64,000 nucleotides of DNA from Streptomyces sp. CB02959 (GTDB lineage: Bacteria; Actinomycetota; Actinomycetes; Streptomycetales; Streptomycetaceae). Position 1 is the stretch's first letter. Each line of letters starts with the position of its first letter. The stretch spans positions 297,882 to 361,881 of the forward strand of contig NZ_NNBP01000009.1 in the NCBI RefSeq assembly GCF_002803155.1, given 5' to 3'. Under the pieces are notes generated by a model. That model ran no database searches. It was not told the origin of the DNA and was given only the letters and a program-made list of their open reading frames with translations. Below, piece after piece: positions 35,262 to 44,438 of this stretch. The translations under genes were made by a program, and so were the position numbers.

Positions 35262-35420
35262 TCAGCCATGGCGGTCGGCGGGTTCCGTGGCGGGGACACC
35301 GGTGTCACCGGCGGTCTCCGTCAGCCCCCACAACTCGGTGTAGAAGCACCGCTGTTCGGCGAAGTTCGGCATGGCGACATCGATGTGCCGCCGGTGGGTG
35401 ATCAGACTGCTGTTGCTCAT
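35262..35420 (-). pseudogene. Truncated VOC (glyoxalase/extradiol dioxygenase-fold) gene
   Basis: The 52-codon frame from ATG 35420 begins MSNSSLITHRRHIDVAMPNF and AEQRCFYTELWGLTE, the typical opening of a VOC-superfamily protein such as 2,3-dihydroxybiphenyl dioxygenase. After about 40 residues it degenerates (GVPATEPADRHG) and stops; the family usually needs 130-300 residues. It lies between the monooxygenase and the AraC gene, so the loss probably disables an aromatic degradation step. Confidence 0.6.
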
Positions 35421-35460
35421 GGTGTACTCCCTTGATCGGGACGGGCTTCGCGCCGGATGG

Positions 35461-36588
35461 TCACGCGGGCTCGGCCATGAGCCGGTGGCAGGATTCGACC
35501 AGCGGATACGCCTCGCGGTGGCGCTGCGCCTGCTCCAGGCCGGCGATCGCCACCGAGGTCTCCACGAGCGTTCGGCACCGCTGCGCGCGCCGGCCGGCGA
35601 ACGCCTGGAGCCCCGCGGCGACGGTCGCGTGCCGCCCGAGTTCGCGGGCCAGCACGAGCCCGTCCTCGACGGCCAGGGCAGCGCCACTGGCCATCTGCGG
35701 TGCGGGCGCATGCGCGGCATCACCGATCACCACCGCGTTGCCCCGGTTCCAGGCACCCTCCAGGAGCGCCGTGAGCACCGGGCGGCGCACCACCGATTCC
35801 GACCCGGACACCAGGGAGCGGATCTCCTCCACCCGGCCCGGGAAGGGCTCCAGCAGTTGCCGCAGGCGCGGTGCGAGTTCGGCGTCGGGCAGGGCGCTCC
35901 GTTCCACTCCGTTCTCCGTCAGGAACACGTAGGCCTGCCGGTCCGAGAGGGGGACGAGGCCGGCCGTGTCGGCCTTCCCGGCGAACTGATGGATCCCGGT
36001 GGCCCACCGCGGGCGGGGCACCAGGGCCCGCCAGACCATCTGCCCGTGGAATTCGAGCGAGGTCTCCAGCCCCAGCAGGCCCCGCGCCGACGAACGGATC
36101 CCGTCCGCGGCCACCAGCAGCGCGACCTGCCGGACTGTCCCGTCCGACAACCGCACGCGGACCAGGTCCCGCTCCTGGTCCACCGCGGCAACGGTCACTC
36201 CGTGGCGTACCACCACACCGCACCGCTCGGCTTCCGCGTGCAGGATGCGGTGCAGTACGGGGCGTGCGATACCGACCATCGCCGGCCGCCGCGCACCGAT
36301 CAGACGCGGCAACCTGACCTCGCCCGCGGGCTCGCCGTGCACGTCCGCATGCGTGATCGTGCTCATGCCGTGGCCCGCGGCCAGACACGCGTCCGCAAGA
36401 CCCAGTTCGTCCAGCCCGCGCAGCGCAGGTCCGGTCAGGCACAACCCCCATCCGGAAGTCGCCTCCGGCGGGCCGACCTCGGCGATCTCAACCTGCCATC
36501 CGCCGCGTGCCAGGGCCGTGGCGGCTGTCAGACCAGCCACGCCCGCTCCCACGATCACGGCCGTCCGCGCACCGCGACAGCTGTCCAT
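35461..36588 (-). CDS. FAD-dependent monooxygenase (aromatic hydroxylase fold)
   Basis: A 375-residue flavoprotein with an N-terminal Rossmann motif (VIVGAGVAGLTAATALARGG), the middle DG motif (LLVAADGIRSSARG) and the GD motif near residue 285 (AVVIGDAAHAPAPQMASGA). This is the class A flavin monooxygenase set, acting on aromatic substrates with NAD(P)H. Start ATG 36588 follows GGAGG at the right distance; the frame is open further upstream to 36852 without a ribosome site. It heads an apparent operon with the VOC relic and the AraC regulator, as in aromatic catabolism loci. Substrate not known. Confidence 0.87.
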   Translation of the reverse strand: MDSCRGARTAVIVGAGVAGLTAATALARGGWQVEIAEVGPPEATSGWGLCLTGPALRGLDELGLADACLAAGHGMSTITHADVHGEPAGEVRLPRLIGARRPAMVGIARPVLHRILHAEAERCGVVVRHGVTVAAVDQERDLVRVRLSDGTVRQVALLVAADGIRSSARGLLGLETSLEFHGQMVWRALVPRPRWATGIHQFAGKADTAGLVPLSDRQAYVFLTENGVERSALPDAELAPRLRQLLEPFPGRVEEIRSLVSGSESVVRRPVLTALLEGAWNRGNAVVIGDAAHAPAPQMASGAALAVEDGLVLARELGRHATVAAGLQAFAGRRAQRCRTLVETSVAIAGLEQAQRHREAYPLVESCHRLMAEPA

Positions 36589-36770
36589 GTACGCCTCCAG
36601 AGCGCCGATTTCCTCGAAACCGTAGGGCGCGTCGGCGCTCCGCCCTGTCCGAATCGGGCGGCGGTCATCCGCTGTCGGCAAGCGGCCGTCCGAGAGGCAG
36701 GGCAGTCGTCCCCGCACATGAGTAGCCGCACCGATGTGTGGACGGGTGTCAGGACGCTTGACTCTGTGCC

Positions 36771-37109
36771 ATGAACACACTCTCGGTCCGGCCGCAGCGC
36801 GACCCATGGTGGTGGCTGCCACCGCTGTTGGGTGCCGCCGCGCTCGGCTCACTGTTTCTCGTCGACTTCTTCTTCTACAGCTTCAGCGTCATGTACACCG
36901 ACTCGTGCGGCCCTGACCACTGCCCCGCGAGCGTGACCGTGCCGCTTTCCGCGGCACCGGTGCTCTACGGGGCCGGAATCCTCCTCGTGCTGCTCTCGGC
37001 GCTGCTGCCTTGGCGGCTCACCGTGCGGCCGACCCGCATCGCACTGGCGGCGACCGGAGTTGCGTCGGCCGCAGCCGTGGTCCCGGTACTGCTCGTGATC
37101 CACCGCTGA
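36771..37109 (+). CDS. Small membrane protein of unknown function
   Basis: A 112-residue protein with three predicted membrane segments (about residues 15-40, 60-80 and 88-108). Between the first two is a short external loop with two Cys (DSCGPDHCPA) that could form a disulfide. Not recognised as any named family. It is divergent from the monooxygenase gene and precedes the SDR gene by 232 bp. Translation start ATG 36771. Confidence 0.65.
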   Translation: MNTLSVRPQRDPWWWLPPLLGAAALGSLFLVDFFFYSFSVMYTDSCGPDHCPASVTVPLSAAPVLYGAGILLVLLSALLPWRLTVRPTRIALAATGVASAAAVVPVLLVIHR

Positions 37110-37341
37110 ACCGGTTCACACCGCCGCCGCGTTGTCATCCTCGATGTCGCGCGGGCCGCGGCCGGTGCAGTCATGCCGGTGGACGGCGTCCAGGCACTCG
37201 GCGACGTCCGGTCCGCTCGTCAGGCCGACTGGCGCCGGCGTACCCCGGTGAGCCCGCGGTGAGCTCGCGGTGAGCCCTGGCCGTGACTGTGGGGGGCATC
37301 GCCGGATCCGCCGCGGACCGGCCACCCGACAGGGAGCGACG

Positions 37342-38109
37342 ATGAACGTTCTGACCGGCAAGACGGCACTGGTGACCGGCGGCTCGCGGGGAATCGGCCG
37401 GGCGGTCGCGCTGCGACTGGCGGCCGAGGGCGCGCTGGTTGCCGTCCACTACGGCGGCAACGACCAGGCGGCCGAGGAGGTCGTGGGGCGGATCGAGGAG
37501 GCGGGCGGCCGGGCGTTCGTGATCCGGGCCCGGTTCGGCGAGGACGGCGCGGTGGACCGGCTGTTCGAGGAACTGACCGTGGGACTGGCGGGGGCCGGGC
37601 TGGACATCCTGGTCAACAATGCGGGCATCAGCTCGGGCAACCCGATCTCGCAGGTCACCGAGGAGGAGTTCGGCAGGTTGATGGGGATCAACGTCGCCGC
37701 CCCGTTCTTCGTGATCCAGCGCGCGATGGCGCTGCTGAACGACGGCGGACGCGTCATCAACATGGGTTCCGTGGCCAGCCGGTTCGCGGTCTCCACTCAG
37801 ATCGGCTACACGATCAGCAAGGCGGCGCTGGAGTCGATGGCACCGTCGCTGGCCAACGAGCTCGGCCGTCGCGGCATCACGGTGAACACGGTCGCGCCAG
37901 GCGCCGTGCGGACCGACATGACCGCGGGCTACACCTCCATCCCCGAGGCGGTGGCGGGACTGGAGTCGATCACCGCGCTGGGGCGGTTGGGCGAGCCCGA
38001 GGACGTCGCGGACGTCGTCGCGTTCCTGGCCGGCCCGCAGGGCCGTTGGGTGACCGGCCAGACCGTCGACGTCTCGGGCGGGACCTTCCTCGGCCCGATT
38101 GCGCCATGA
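37342..38109 (+). CDS. Short-chain dehydrogenase/reductase (classical SDR, FabG-like)
   Basis: A 255-residue NAD(P)H-dependent oxidoreductase. It has the cofactor motif TGGSRGIGRAVAL at residue 12, NNAGIS near 93, the catalytic Ser in NMGSVASRF and Tyr-Lys in GYTISKAA. An Arg in GGSRGIG suggests NADPH. The C-terminal GRWVTGQTVDVSGG is typical. Start ATG 37342 follows CAGGGAG. It ends 28 bp before a large AfsR-like regulator and may be read with it; substrate unknown. Confidence 0.88.
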   Translation: MNVLTGKTALVTGGSRGIGRAVALRLAAEGALVAVHYGGNDQAAEEVVGRIEEAGGRAFVIRARFGEDGAVDRLFEELTVGLAGAGLDILVNNAGISSGNPISQVTEEEFGRLMGINVAAPFFVIQRAMALLNDGGRVINMGSVASRFAVSTQIGYTISKAALESMAPSLANELGRRGITVNTVAPGAVRTDMTAGYTSIPEAVAGLESITALGRLGEPEDVADVVAFLAGPQGRWVTGQTVDVSGGTFLGPIAP

Positions 38110-38137
38110 TCCTGCGCGCCGATGAATAATCCCCGGC

Positions 38138-41056
38138 ATGCGGTTCGGAATCCTCGGCGAGACCCGAGCATGGCACGGCGACGGCGGCGAGGCCCCGTTG
38201 GGCGGACCGGCCCGGCGGGCGCTGCTGGCCCTGCTGCTGGTGCGCCCCGGGGAGGTCGTCTCGACGGACCGGTTGGCCGACGAGATCGACCCCGCCGGGG
38301 TGCTTTCGGCACATGCGCTGCAGTCCCAGGTGTCCAGGCTCCGTACCGCACTGGGCGCCGGGGCCGCGATCGAACGGGCCGGCGCGGGGTACCGGATCGT
38401 GGTCGATCCGGACGACGTGGACACCTCCCGGTTCGAGCGCCTGGCCGGGGAGGGCCGTGCGGCGCTCGCCGACGGCGACGCCGGACGGGCGGTCGTGCTG
38501 CTGGGCGAGGCGCTGGAGTTGTGGCGGGGACCGGCGCTGGCCGACCTGCCCGAGAGCGAGACGGCCCGGGCCGCCGCCGTGCGGCTGGAAGAACGCCGGC
38601 TCGGGGCACGGGAAGACCGCATCGAAGCGGGGCTGCGGCTCGGCGAGCACCGGACGGTCGTACCCGAGCTGCGCGAGCTGGTCGGCCGCCATCCGCTCCG
38701 GGAACGGCTGGCGGGGCTGCTGATGCGGGCGCTGTTCGCCGAGGGCGGGCAGGCCGAGGCGCTGATGGTGTTCGAGGCGACCCGGCGGCACCTGGCCGAC
38801 GAGCTGGGCGCCGACCCCTCGGCCGAACTGACTGCGCTGCACCGGGAGTTGCTGCGCGCCGATCCGACGCCGTCGCCCGCCGCTCCGCCCGCCCAGCTGA
38901 CGAGCTTCGTGGGGCGCGCGGATGAGGTGGCCGAGGTCGCCGAGGTGCTGCGGGTGGCCCGGCTGGTCACCCTCCTCGGGCCCGGCGGCGTCGGCAAGAC
39001 CCGGCTCTCGGTCGAGGTCGCGGGGGTCGGGGGCACCGAGGGCCAGGTGTGCTTTGTGGAGCTGGCCCCGCTGCGTGACGGCGCCGGCCTGCCGCATGCC
39101 CTGCTGCGCGCGCTCGGCCTGCGCGAGAACGGGCTCCAGATGGACGGCGGCGCGAAGGGGCCGGTCGATCGTCTGGTCGCGGCGCTGTCCGACCAAGTGC
39201 TGCTGCTCGTCCTGGACAACTGCGAGCACCTTGCCGACGAGGTCGCCGGGCTGGCGGCGCGGCTGCTGACGGCCTGCCCGCGGCTGCGTGTGCTGGCGAC
39301 GAGCCGGGAGCCGCTCGGCATCATCGGCGAGTACCTCCACCCCGTGCGGCCGCTCGACGAGGACACGGCCGTACGGCTGTTCACCGAGAGGGCCGCTGCC
39401 GTGCGGCGCGGCTTCACCGCCGACCCCGAGGTCGTGCGGCGGATCTGCGCGGCGCTCGACGACCTGCCGCTGGCCATCGAGCTCGCGGCGGCGCGATCGC
39501 GCACCCTGGAGATCGACGACCTGGCGGGACGGCTGGACGACCTGCTCGCCATCGGCGCCCGCGGCAACCGCACGGCGGACGAGCGGCACCGCACGCTGCG
39601 CTCAGTGGTCGCGTGGAGCTGGGACCTGCTCTCCGAGCCCGAGCAGCGGGCCGCGCGGCGGTTCACGGTGTTCGCCGGGGGCGCGACGGCCCAGTCCGCG
39701 CTTCGGGTGTGCGGCACCGACGGTGAGACGCTGGAGGCGCTGGCCGACAAGTCGCTGCTGGAGGTCGCGGGCGGCCGCTACCGGATGCTGGAGACGATCC
39801 GCGCCTACGGTGCCGAACGGCTCGACGAGGCGGGCGAACGCGATTCCGTGCGGCGCGCCCACGCTCAGCGCCTGCTGGAGCTCGTGCGGACGGCCGACCC
39901 GCATCTGCGGCGGGCCGAGCAGCTGGAGTGGCTGCCCGCGGTCGCCGCCGAACACGGTGACCTGCTGGCGGCACTGCGCTGGGCAGTTGCGGAACCGGCA
40001 GTGGAGACGGCCTTCGAGCTGCTCGCCGCGGCGTTCAACTACCTGTGGATCCGGGGCGCGTCCGCGTCCGTCGCGCCACTGGCGATCGCACTGCTCGCAT
40101 CGGTCGGCGAGGCGGTCCCCGACGGGCTCGGCGAGGAGTACGCGACGTGCGTGCTGCTCGCCGGCGCGGCGTCGGCGACGGGCGAAGCCGGGAGGCAGGC
40201 GTGGCAGCGGCACCGTGCGGCGGCCGGCAAGGCGCTGGCGGCCGCGTGGCCCGGCGACCGGTCGGGCCGGTACCCGGTCGTCCTGCTGCTGTGGATGATG
40301 CGGAACGCGGGCGGGCCGGACCCGCAGGGCGCATTCGCGCTCGTCTCGTCCCAACGCGACTGTCCCGAGCCGTGGGCGCGGGCCGCCGCCCACTACGTGT
40401 CGGGGTTCGGGCACCTCGGCCGGCGGGATCCCGATGCGGCCGAGGACGCCTTCGGCCAGGCCCTGGAGGGATTCCGCACGCTCGGCGACCGCTGGGGCAT
40501 GGCGCTGGCCCTGGACACGCTGGCCGGCACGGCCGGCGCACGCGGTGACCGGACGCGGGAGGTCGCGCTGACCGACGAGGCCCTGGTGCTCACCGAACGG
40601 CTCGGCGCCCTGGAGGACAGTGCCGACCTGCTGGTCAACCGGGGCGATCACCTCGCCGGCGCCGACGCGGCGGGAGCCCGTACCGCCTATGCGAACGCCG
40701 CCGCGCTCGCCCGCCGCGCCGGCAGCTCCACCTACCTGGCGGCTGCGCTGCGCGGGCTCGGCGACATCGCCCTGGAGGAGGGCGACCTGGCAGCGGCGGA
40801 ACGGCTCTACAGCGAGGCGCTGGAGCGGATCGATCCGCACTGGATCAAGAGTCTGGGGCCCCGGGTGCGCACGCTCATCGGCCTCGGCCGCGTCGCCGCG
40901 GCCCGGAGCCACCACACGGAGGCGCGCAAGCACTACCGGCAGGCCGCCGAGGTCGCCGACACGGTCGGGGCGCGCGCCCCGGAGGTGCTGCGCATGCTGG
41001 GGCTGTCCGAGAAGGCCGTGGAGTCCGTCCTGGAGGCCGTGGCCGCGGACCGGTGA
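38138..41056 (+). CDS. AfsR/SARP-type regulator with BTAD, NB-ARC-like ATPase and TPR-like repeats
   Basis: A 972-residue multidomain regulator. Residues 1-90 form an OmpR-type winged helix (ALLALLLVRPGEVVSTDRLA), residues 95-240 the bacterial transcriptional activation domain, residues 250-560 an STAND/NB-ARC ATPase with Walker A GPGGVGKTRLS and Walker B VLLLVLDNCEHLADE, and the rest helical repeats. Such proteins sense a signal through the C-terminus and activate nearby genes after nucleotide exchange. It follows the SDR by 28 bp on the same strand. Its targets are not evident; the SDR and the region upstream are the nearest candidates. No frameshift seen. Confidence 0.87.
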   Translation: MRFGILGETRAWHGDGGEAPLGGPARRALLALLLVRPGEVVSTDRLADEIDPAGVLSAHALQSQVSRLRTALGAGAAIERAGAGYRIVVDPDDVDTSRFERLAGEGRAALADGDAGRAVVLLGEALELWRGPALADLPESETARAAAVRLEERRLGAREDRIEAGLRLGEHRTVVPELRELVGRHPLRERLAGLLMRALFAEGGQAEALMVFEATRRHLADELGADPSAELTALHRELLRADPTPSPAAPPAQLTSFVGRADEVAEVAEVLRVARLVTLLGPGGVGKTRLSVEVAGVGGTEGQVCFVELAPLRDGAGLPHALLRALGLRENGLQMDGGAKGPVDRLVAALSDQVLLLVLDNCEHLADEVAGLAARLLTACPRLRVLATSREPLGIIGEYLHPVRPLDEDTAVRLFTERAAAVRRGFTADPEVVRRICAALDDLPLAIELAAARSRTLEIDDLAGRLDDLLAIGARGNRTADERHRTLRSVVAWSWDLLSEPEQRAARRFTVFAGGATAQSALRVCGTDGETLEALADKSLLEVAGGRYRMLETIRAYGAERLDEAGERDSVRRAHAQRLLELVRTADPHLRRAEQLEWLPAVAAEHGDLLAALRWAVAEPAVETAFELLAAAFNYLWIRGASASVAPLAIALLASVGEAVPDGLGEEYATCVLLAGAASATGEAGRQAWQRHRAAAGKALAAAWPGDRSGRYPVVLLLWMMRNAGGPDPQGAFALVSSQRDCPEPWARAAAHYVSGFGHLGRRDPDAAEDAFGQALEGFRTLGDRWGMALALDTLAGTAGARGDRTREVALTDEALVLTERLGALEDSADLLVNRGDHLAGADAAGARTAYANAAALARRAGSSTYLAAALRGLGDIALEEGDLAAAERLYSEALERIDPHWIKSLGPRVRTLIGLGRVAAARSHHTEARKHYRQAAEVADTVGARAPEVLRMLGLSEKAVESVLEAVAADR

Positions 41057-41065
41057 GCGCGGTCG

Positions 41066-41179
41066 TTCCTCTACAAGGTCACGCCGTACCTGCCGGGCAA
41101 GAACACGGCCGCCAGGATCGCCCGCACGGCCGCGGAGAACATCGCGCTCCGCGACTACCGCGAACCGGCCCGGCGGTAA
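41066..41179 (+). pseudogene. Possible C-terminal gene fragment
   Basis: Just after the AfsR-like stop, an open frame without a start reads FLYKVTPYLPGKNTAARIA and ends ALRDYREPARR at a TAA (41177-41179). The composition is protein-like, with a natural basic C-terminus, but nothing upstream belongs to it. Not recognised; probably a truncated gene end. Confidence 0.35.
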
Positions 41180-41612
41180 GCGCGCGGCAATGCCTCCCCC
41201 CTGCTTCGGGCGGTTGATGCGCCGCTCGACGGTATTGCGCTGTTTTTTACAGGTCTTCCGATCGAGTCCTCTTTCAATTGCGCATTCCGACTCTTTGCGG
41301 CGGGGCCCAGGTCGAGCGGAAACCCAGGAAACTCCCCTTCGCAAGCAATTTCAGCCGGCTCCGGGATTTGCCGTGCATGCGGGCCGACTTTCCGGATGGC
41401 GCCAGACGTCAGGGGTTCAAGACTGCGGCACACGACGCGTCCGGATACGCCAGTCCGCGCAGACCACGAGCGGAGCAGACGCTCTGGCAGCAGAGGCCAG
41501 CTGACCAGGCAGATCCGCGCTCACAAGCCACTGCCGCAGCCCCGGGCTCGATTGGCTTCAACTCCCCTATTTCCATTATGATTTGGGTGCACCAATCGAA
41601 AGGGACGCAGTT
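41180..41612. other. 433-bp lower-GC gap, promoter region of the Lsr2-like gene
   Basis: This stretch is markedly lower in GC than its flanks (notably 41225-41300 and 41560-41600). No coding frame was convincing. It probably contains the promoter for the Lsr2-like gene at 41613; no clear -35/-10 pair was assigned. Confidence 0.45.
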
Positions 41613-42020
41613 ATGGCCGTGAAAGAAACCATCCAGGTTGACGAGTCTCAGAAAAGCGAGCCGGGAGTCCAAGAGGTCATCACTCCCGTCCCGGTCGGCA
41701 GTGAGATCGTCAAGAAGGCGACTTACTGGCGATCAGTTCTCCAGGATGACCTCAACCCCGAGGTGACGGACGGCGTCACGACCGTGAAGCTCGCCGTCCC
41801 GGCCTTGGTCGAGGAGGAGTACGAAACCGGGGAGACCAACGAGGACGGCTCGGCAAAGCTCGGTGTCCGTCAGGTCCGTGACATGCAGTGGTATGACATC
41901 GACCTCGGCGAAGAGAGCCTGACCGCTCTTGAGGCAGCGATCAGGCCCTTCACCGAAGTGGCCCGCAAGGCCGAGGCTCCCGGAGCGAAGCCGGTACGCA
42001 AGAAGCGCACAACGAAGTGA
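41613..42020 (+). CDS. Lsr2-like protein with only the dimerisation domain
   Basis: A 135-residue protein. After an N-terminal extension, the segment VLQDDLNPEVTDGVTTVKLA, then WYDIDLGEESLTALEAAIRP and FTEVARKA follow the N-terminal dimerisation domain of the nucleoid protein Lsr2 (compare 'LVDDLDG...YEIDL...L...LAPYVAAGRR'). An insertion of about 20 acidic residues splits the beta strands. The C-terminal Lsr2 domain that binds AT-rich DNA is absent; the protein stops after a short basic tail (KPVRKKRTTK). It could pair with full Lsr2 and weaken silencing, or bridge other partners. Start ATG 41613 follows AAAGGGACG. Followed by a textbook terminator. GC is below local average, suggesting transfer. 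Confidence 0.6.
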   Translation: MAVKETIQVDESQKSEPGVQEVITPVPVGSEIVKKATYWRSVLQDDLNPEVTDGVTTVKLAVPALVEEEYETGETNEDGSAKLGVRQVRDMQWYDIDLGEESLTALEAAIRPFTEVARKAEAPGAKPVRKKRTTK

Positions 42021-42026
42021 TTGTCG

Positions 42027-42057
42027 ACGCCCCCTCGCAGAGAGGGGGCGTTCTTTT
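42027..42057 (+). terminator. Rho-independent terminator after the Lsr2-like gene
   Basis: ACGCCCCCTC (42027-42036), loop GCAGA, GAGGGGGCGT (42042-42051), then TCTTTTT. The T-tract is unusual in this GC-rich DNA and makes this the clearest intrinsic terminator in the window. Confidence 0.92.
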
Positions 42058-42135
42058 TGCGCCGCAACTGTTCGCCCCGTGCGCCGCGTTGACGGTGACC
42101 GCCGGACCCCGTCGAGCCCGCCCGGCAAGCGAAGA

Positions 42136-42187
42136 GGCCCTTCGACGGCCGGCCGGCTGTGGGGAAGGCGCCGGCCGTCGAAGGGCC
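42136..42187 (-). terminator. Hairpin terminator after the collagenase gene
   Basis: GGCCCTTCGACGGCCGGC (42136-42153) and GCCGGCCGTCGAAGGGCC (42170-42187) are perfect 18-bp inverted repeats, about 50 bp downstream of the collagenase stop. No T-tract. Confidence 0.8.
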
Positions 42188-42237
42188 ATGGCCGTGCGGT
42201 GCGGGTGTGCCACCGCCGGGCCGGGTGGAGCTATCGG

Positions 42238-44256
42238 TCAGTGGGAAGGTCGGACCGGCGTCGCGTGTGCCGACGGCGCGGTCTTCGCCCCGGGCTGGGC
42301 TGCGCAGGCGCCACCCGCGCAGGCGGTGAGCCAGGAGTCGAAGTCGGCGTCGTAGCGTGTGCCGATGTTGCTGTTGTAGACCGCGTAGCCGCCCTGGTAG
42401 TCGCCGGTCCGGAAGTGCCCGAGGATGTTGGCGACGTCATCGGGGTGCTTCTCGACCATGTAGCGGGCCGCGAGGTAGCCCCAGGCGTAGGTGCGGTTGC
42501 TGTCGGTGTTGCTGTAGGTGGTCTGGAACAGCGTGCTGAGCTTGTAGGTGTGCTTGCCGGCCTCGCTGACCGCCTGGTCGTCGGTCTTCTTGCGGTAGGT
42601 GTACGAGACGTACTCGGCGAGGCCCTCTATCCACCAGACATCCGGAACCGACGTCTGCTGGGCGAAGTCGCCCTTCATGTCGTCACGGGCGTCGAGGTAG
42701 TGCGTGTACTCGTGGTTGAGGTTCCAGATCCGGGCCGGGAAGCCGTTGTCGTCGCTCCGCTGGTACATGAGGGACATCGGCTTGTTGTCGGGTTTGGTCG
42801 GGTCCCCGATCAAGGTGATGCCGCCGTTGTTGGTGTCGACGCCGAAGATGGCCCCGGCGTAGGTCTGGTAGTCGTTGCGACTGCCGAAGACGACGAGCTG
42901 GATGGTCGATTCGTGCTGGTTGGGGATCGGGCCGTTGTTCTTCACGACGTTCTGGAAGAACGGGTCCTGGCTCAGCAGGCTGGTGCAGGCGGCATTGAGC
43001 TCGTCCGAAGTCAGCGCCTGCGCCTTGATGGTGTGCGTCGCGTCGCAGGAGTGGTCGACCGGCAGCGCGGCCTTGGTCAGCTGGTCGGGCAGGTTGCAGA
43101 CGCCGTAGAACGAGCAGTTGTCCTTGTCGTAGGCGGCGGCGTTGGATGCGACGGTGACCCACAGGGACGCGGTCGGGCCGGTTATCTTCGAGGCGTCCAG
43201 CAGGCCCTTCATGAGCGGCTTGACCTTGTCCCGCAGCTCCTGGTGCTCGACGTACCGCGCGACGTTCATGCCGGCGTTGGAGTCGAGGTAGGAGTTCTCC
43301 TTGCCGAGCATGCCCATGTGGTCGAGCGCGAACTTGTTGAGGGTGTCGATGATGCTCGGGTCGGCCGCGACCGCCTTGACGTACTCGGGGTTCCAGTTTC
43401 CGCGCCAGACAGGCGTGTAGACGTTGTTGACGGCGGCCAGCATGCTGGGGATGGAGTCGTAGGAGCTGTTGTACCCGCTGAGGAACTGCTTGTAGACGTT
43501 CAGGTAGCGGGCCTGCTCGTTGGCGCTGTCCGTGAGGATCATGACCTCGCTCAGGACGTCACCGTTGCCCGAAGTGACGTCCTTGGAGTGCGAGTTGGCG
43601 AAGAAGGCGTCCAGGCTGCCTTCGATGGCCGTCGCCAGGGTCGGGCCGTACTTTCCGACATCGTCCGGGTGGCCGTACTGCACGTAGTAGCCGGCGCGCA
43701 GGAACAGCACCAGCTGCAATACGTCTGCCTTGTTGTCGCCGGGGTACGCCGCGGCCGCGTCCTTGAAGGCGTTGGCCACGGTCACCATCTGCTCTTCGCG
43801 AAAGACGTCGTGGGCGTCTTTGCCGGCGACGCTGAACAGGGTGTTGACGCAGGCCGTCTCCGAGGCCTTGACGAACGTGACGAGGTCGGCTCCGGTCCGG
43901 CTGCCGAAGTCGGACGGACTGCACGAGGCCGCGCGGTGCTTCGCACCTTTCTGCCGTGCCGCAGCAGTCGAAGAAGTGGGGGGATTCTTCGCGTTGAGCG
44001 GGCGGAGCTGGGTGACGCCGACCGATCGGCCCGGTTGCGCGGGCCTTTCGTTCGCGCCGACTGTCGGGCCGGTCGGTGGTACGGCATGGGGGGTGGTCCG
44101 GGCCGCGGTGACGGCCTGGGCGGCGGTGGCGGCCGTCGAGTGCGGCGTCGCCAGTGCCGGGGAGGCCAGTGCCGGCGCGGCCAGCAGGCCGGCTGTGGTG
44201 ACGCAGACGGCCAGGCCGCCGGCCAGGCTTCTGGGCAGGGGGAAGCGGTAGCGCAT
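42238..44256 (-). CDS. Secreted M9-family collagenase/metallopeptidase
   Basis: A 672-residue secreted protein. Residues 1-38 form a signal peptide (basic start, hydrophobic core ending in ALASPALA). The activator-like helical domain spans about 110-400. The zinc site is NHEYTHYLDAR (HExxH) near residue 510, followed by the third-ligand Glu in WWIEGLAEYVSY. This matches the M9A (Vibrio/Streptomyces) collagenases. No PKD or pre-peptidase C-terminal domains follow; the protein ends in a Pro/Ala-rich tail, so it probably lacks collagen-fibre binding modules. Transcribed alone, with a hairpin terminator behind it and a divergent-side LysR regulator 180 bp upstream on the same strand. Substrate could be collagen or gelatin in soil. 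Confidence 0.88.
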   Translation of the reverse strand: MRYRFPLPRSLAGGLAVCVTTAGLLAAPALASPALATPHSTAATAAQAVTAARTTPHAVPPTGPTVGANERPAQPGRSVGVTQLRPLNAKNPPTSSTAAARQKGAKHRAASCSPSDFGSRTGADLVTFVKASETACVNTLFSVAGKDAHDVFREEQMVTVANAFKDAAAAYPGDNKADVLQLVLFLRAGYYVQYGHPDDVGKYGPTLATAIEGSLDAFFANSHSKDVTSGNGDVLSEVMILTDSANEQARYLNVYKQFLSGYNSSYDSIPSMLAAVNNVYTPVWRGNWNPEYVKAVAADPSIIDTLNKFALDHMGMLGKENSYLDSNAGMNVARYVEHQELRDKVKPLMKGLLDASKITGPTASLWVTVASNAAAYDKDNCSFYGVCNLPDQLTKAALPVDHSCDATHTIKAQALTSDELNAACTSLLSQDPFFQNVVKNNGPIPNQHESTIQLVVFGSRNDYQTYAGAIFGVDTNNGGITLIGDPTKPDNKPMSLMYQRSDDNGFPARIWNLNHEYTHYLDARDDMKGDFAQQTSVPDVWWIEGLAEYVSYTYRKKTDDQAVSEAGKHTYKLSTLFQTTYSNTDSNRTYAWGYLAARYMVEKHPDDVANILGHFRTGDYQGGYAVYNSNIGTRYDADFDSWLTACAGGACAAQPGAKTAPSAHATPVRPSH

Positions 44257-44438
44257 CCGTGCTCCTTCGTGGGCAGATGCGCCTCGGGATCGAACTGAGG
44301 CGCGTGTGGCACCTTCTCAGCGCGACCGACCGCCGACAATAAGGTGTGACATAGCACATGGGCTGAACTCGCCATAACATCCAGCTGGATGGCCTCGCCG
44401 GCGGCCGGCACCGGGACCACCCGGCACCGCCGGAGTAC

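Noticed and set aside
37116..37361. Minus-strand frame ending DVAECLDAVHRHDCTGR
   Set aside because: The end looks faintly protein-like, but the body is shadow sequence and no family was recognised.
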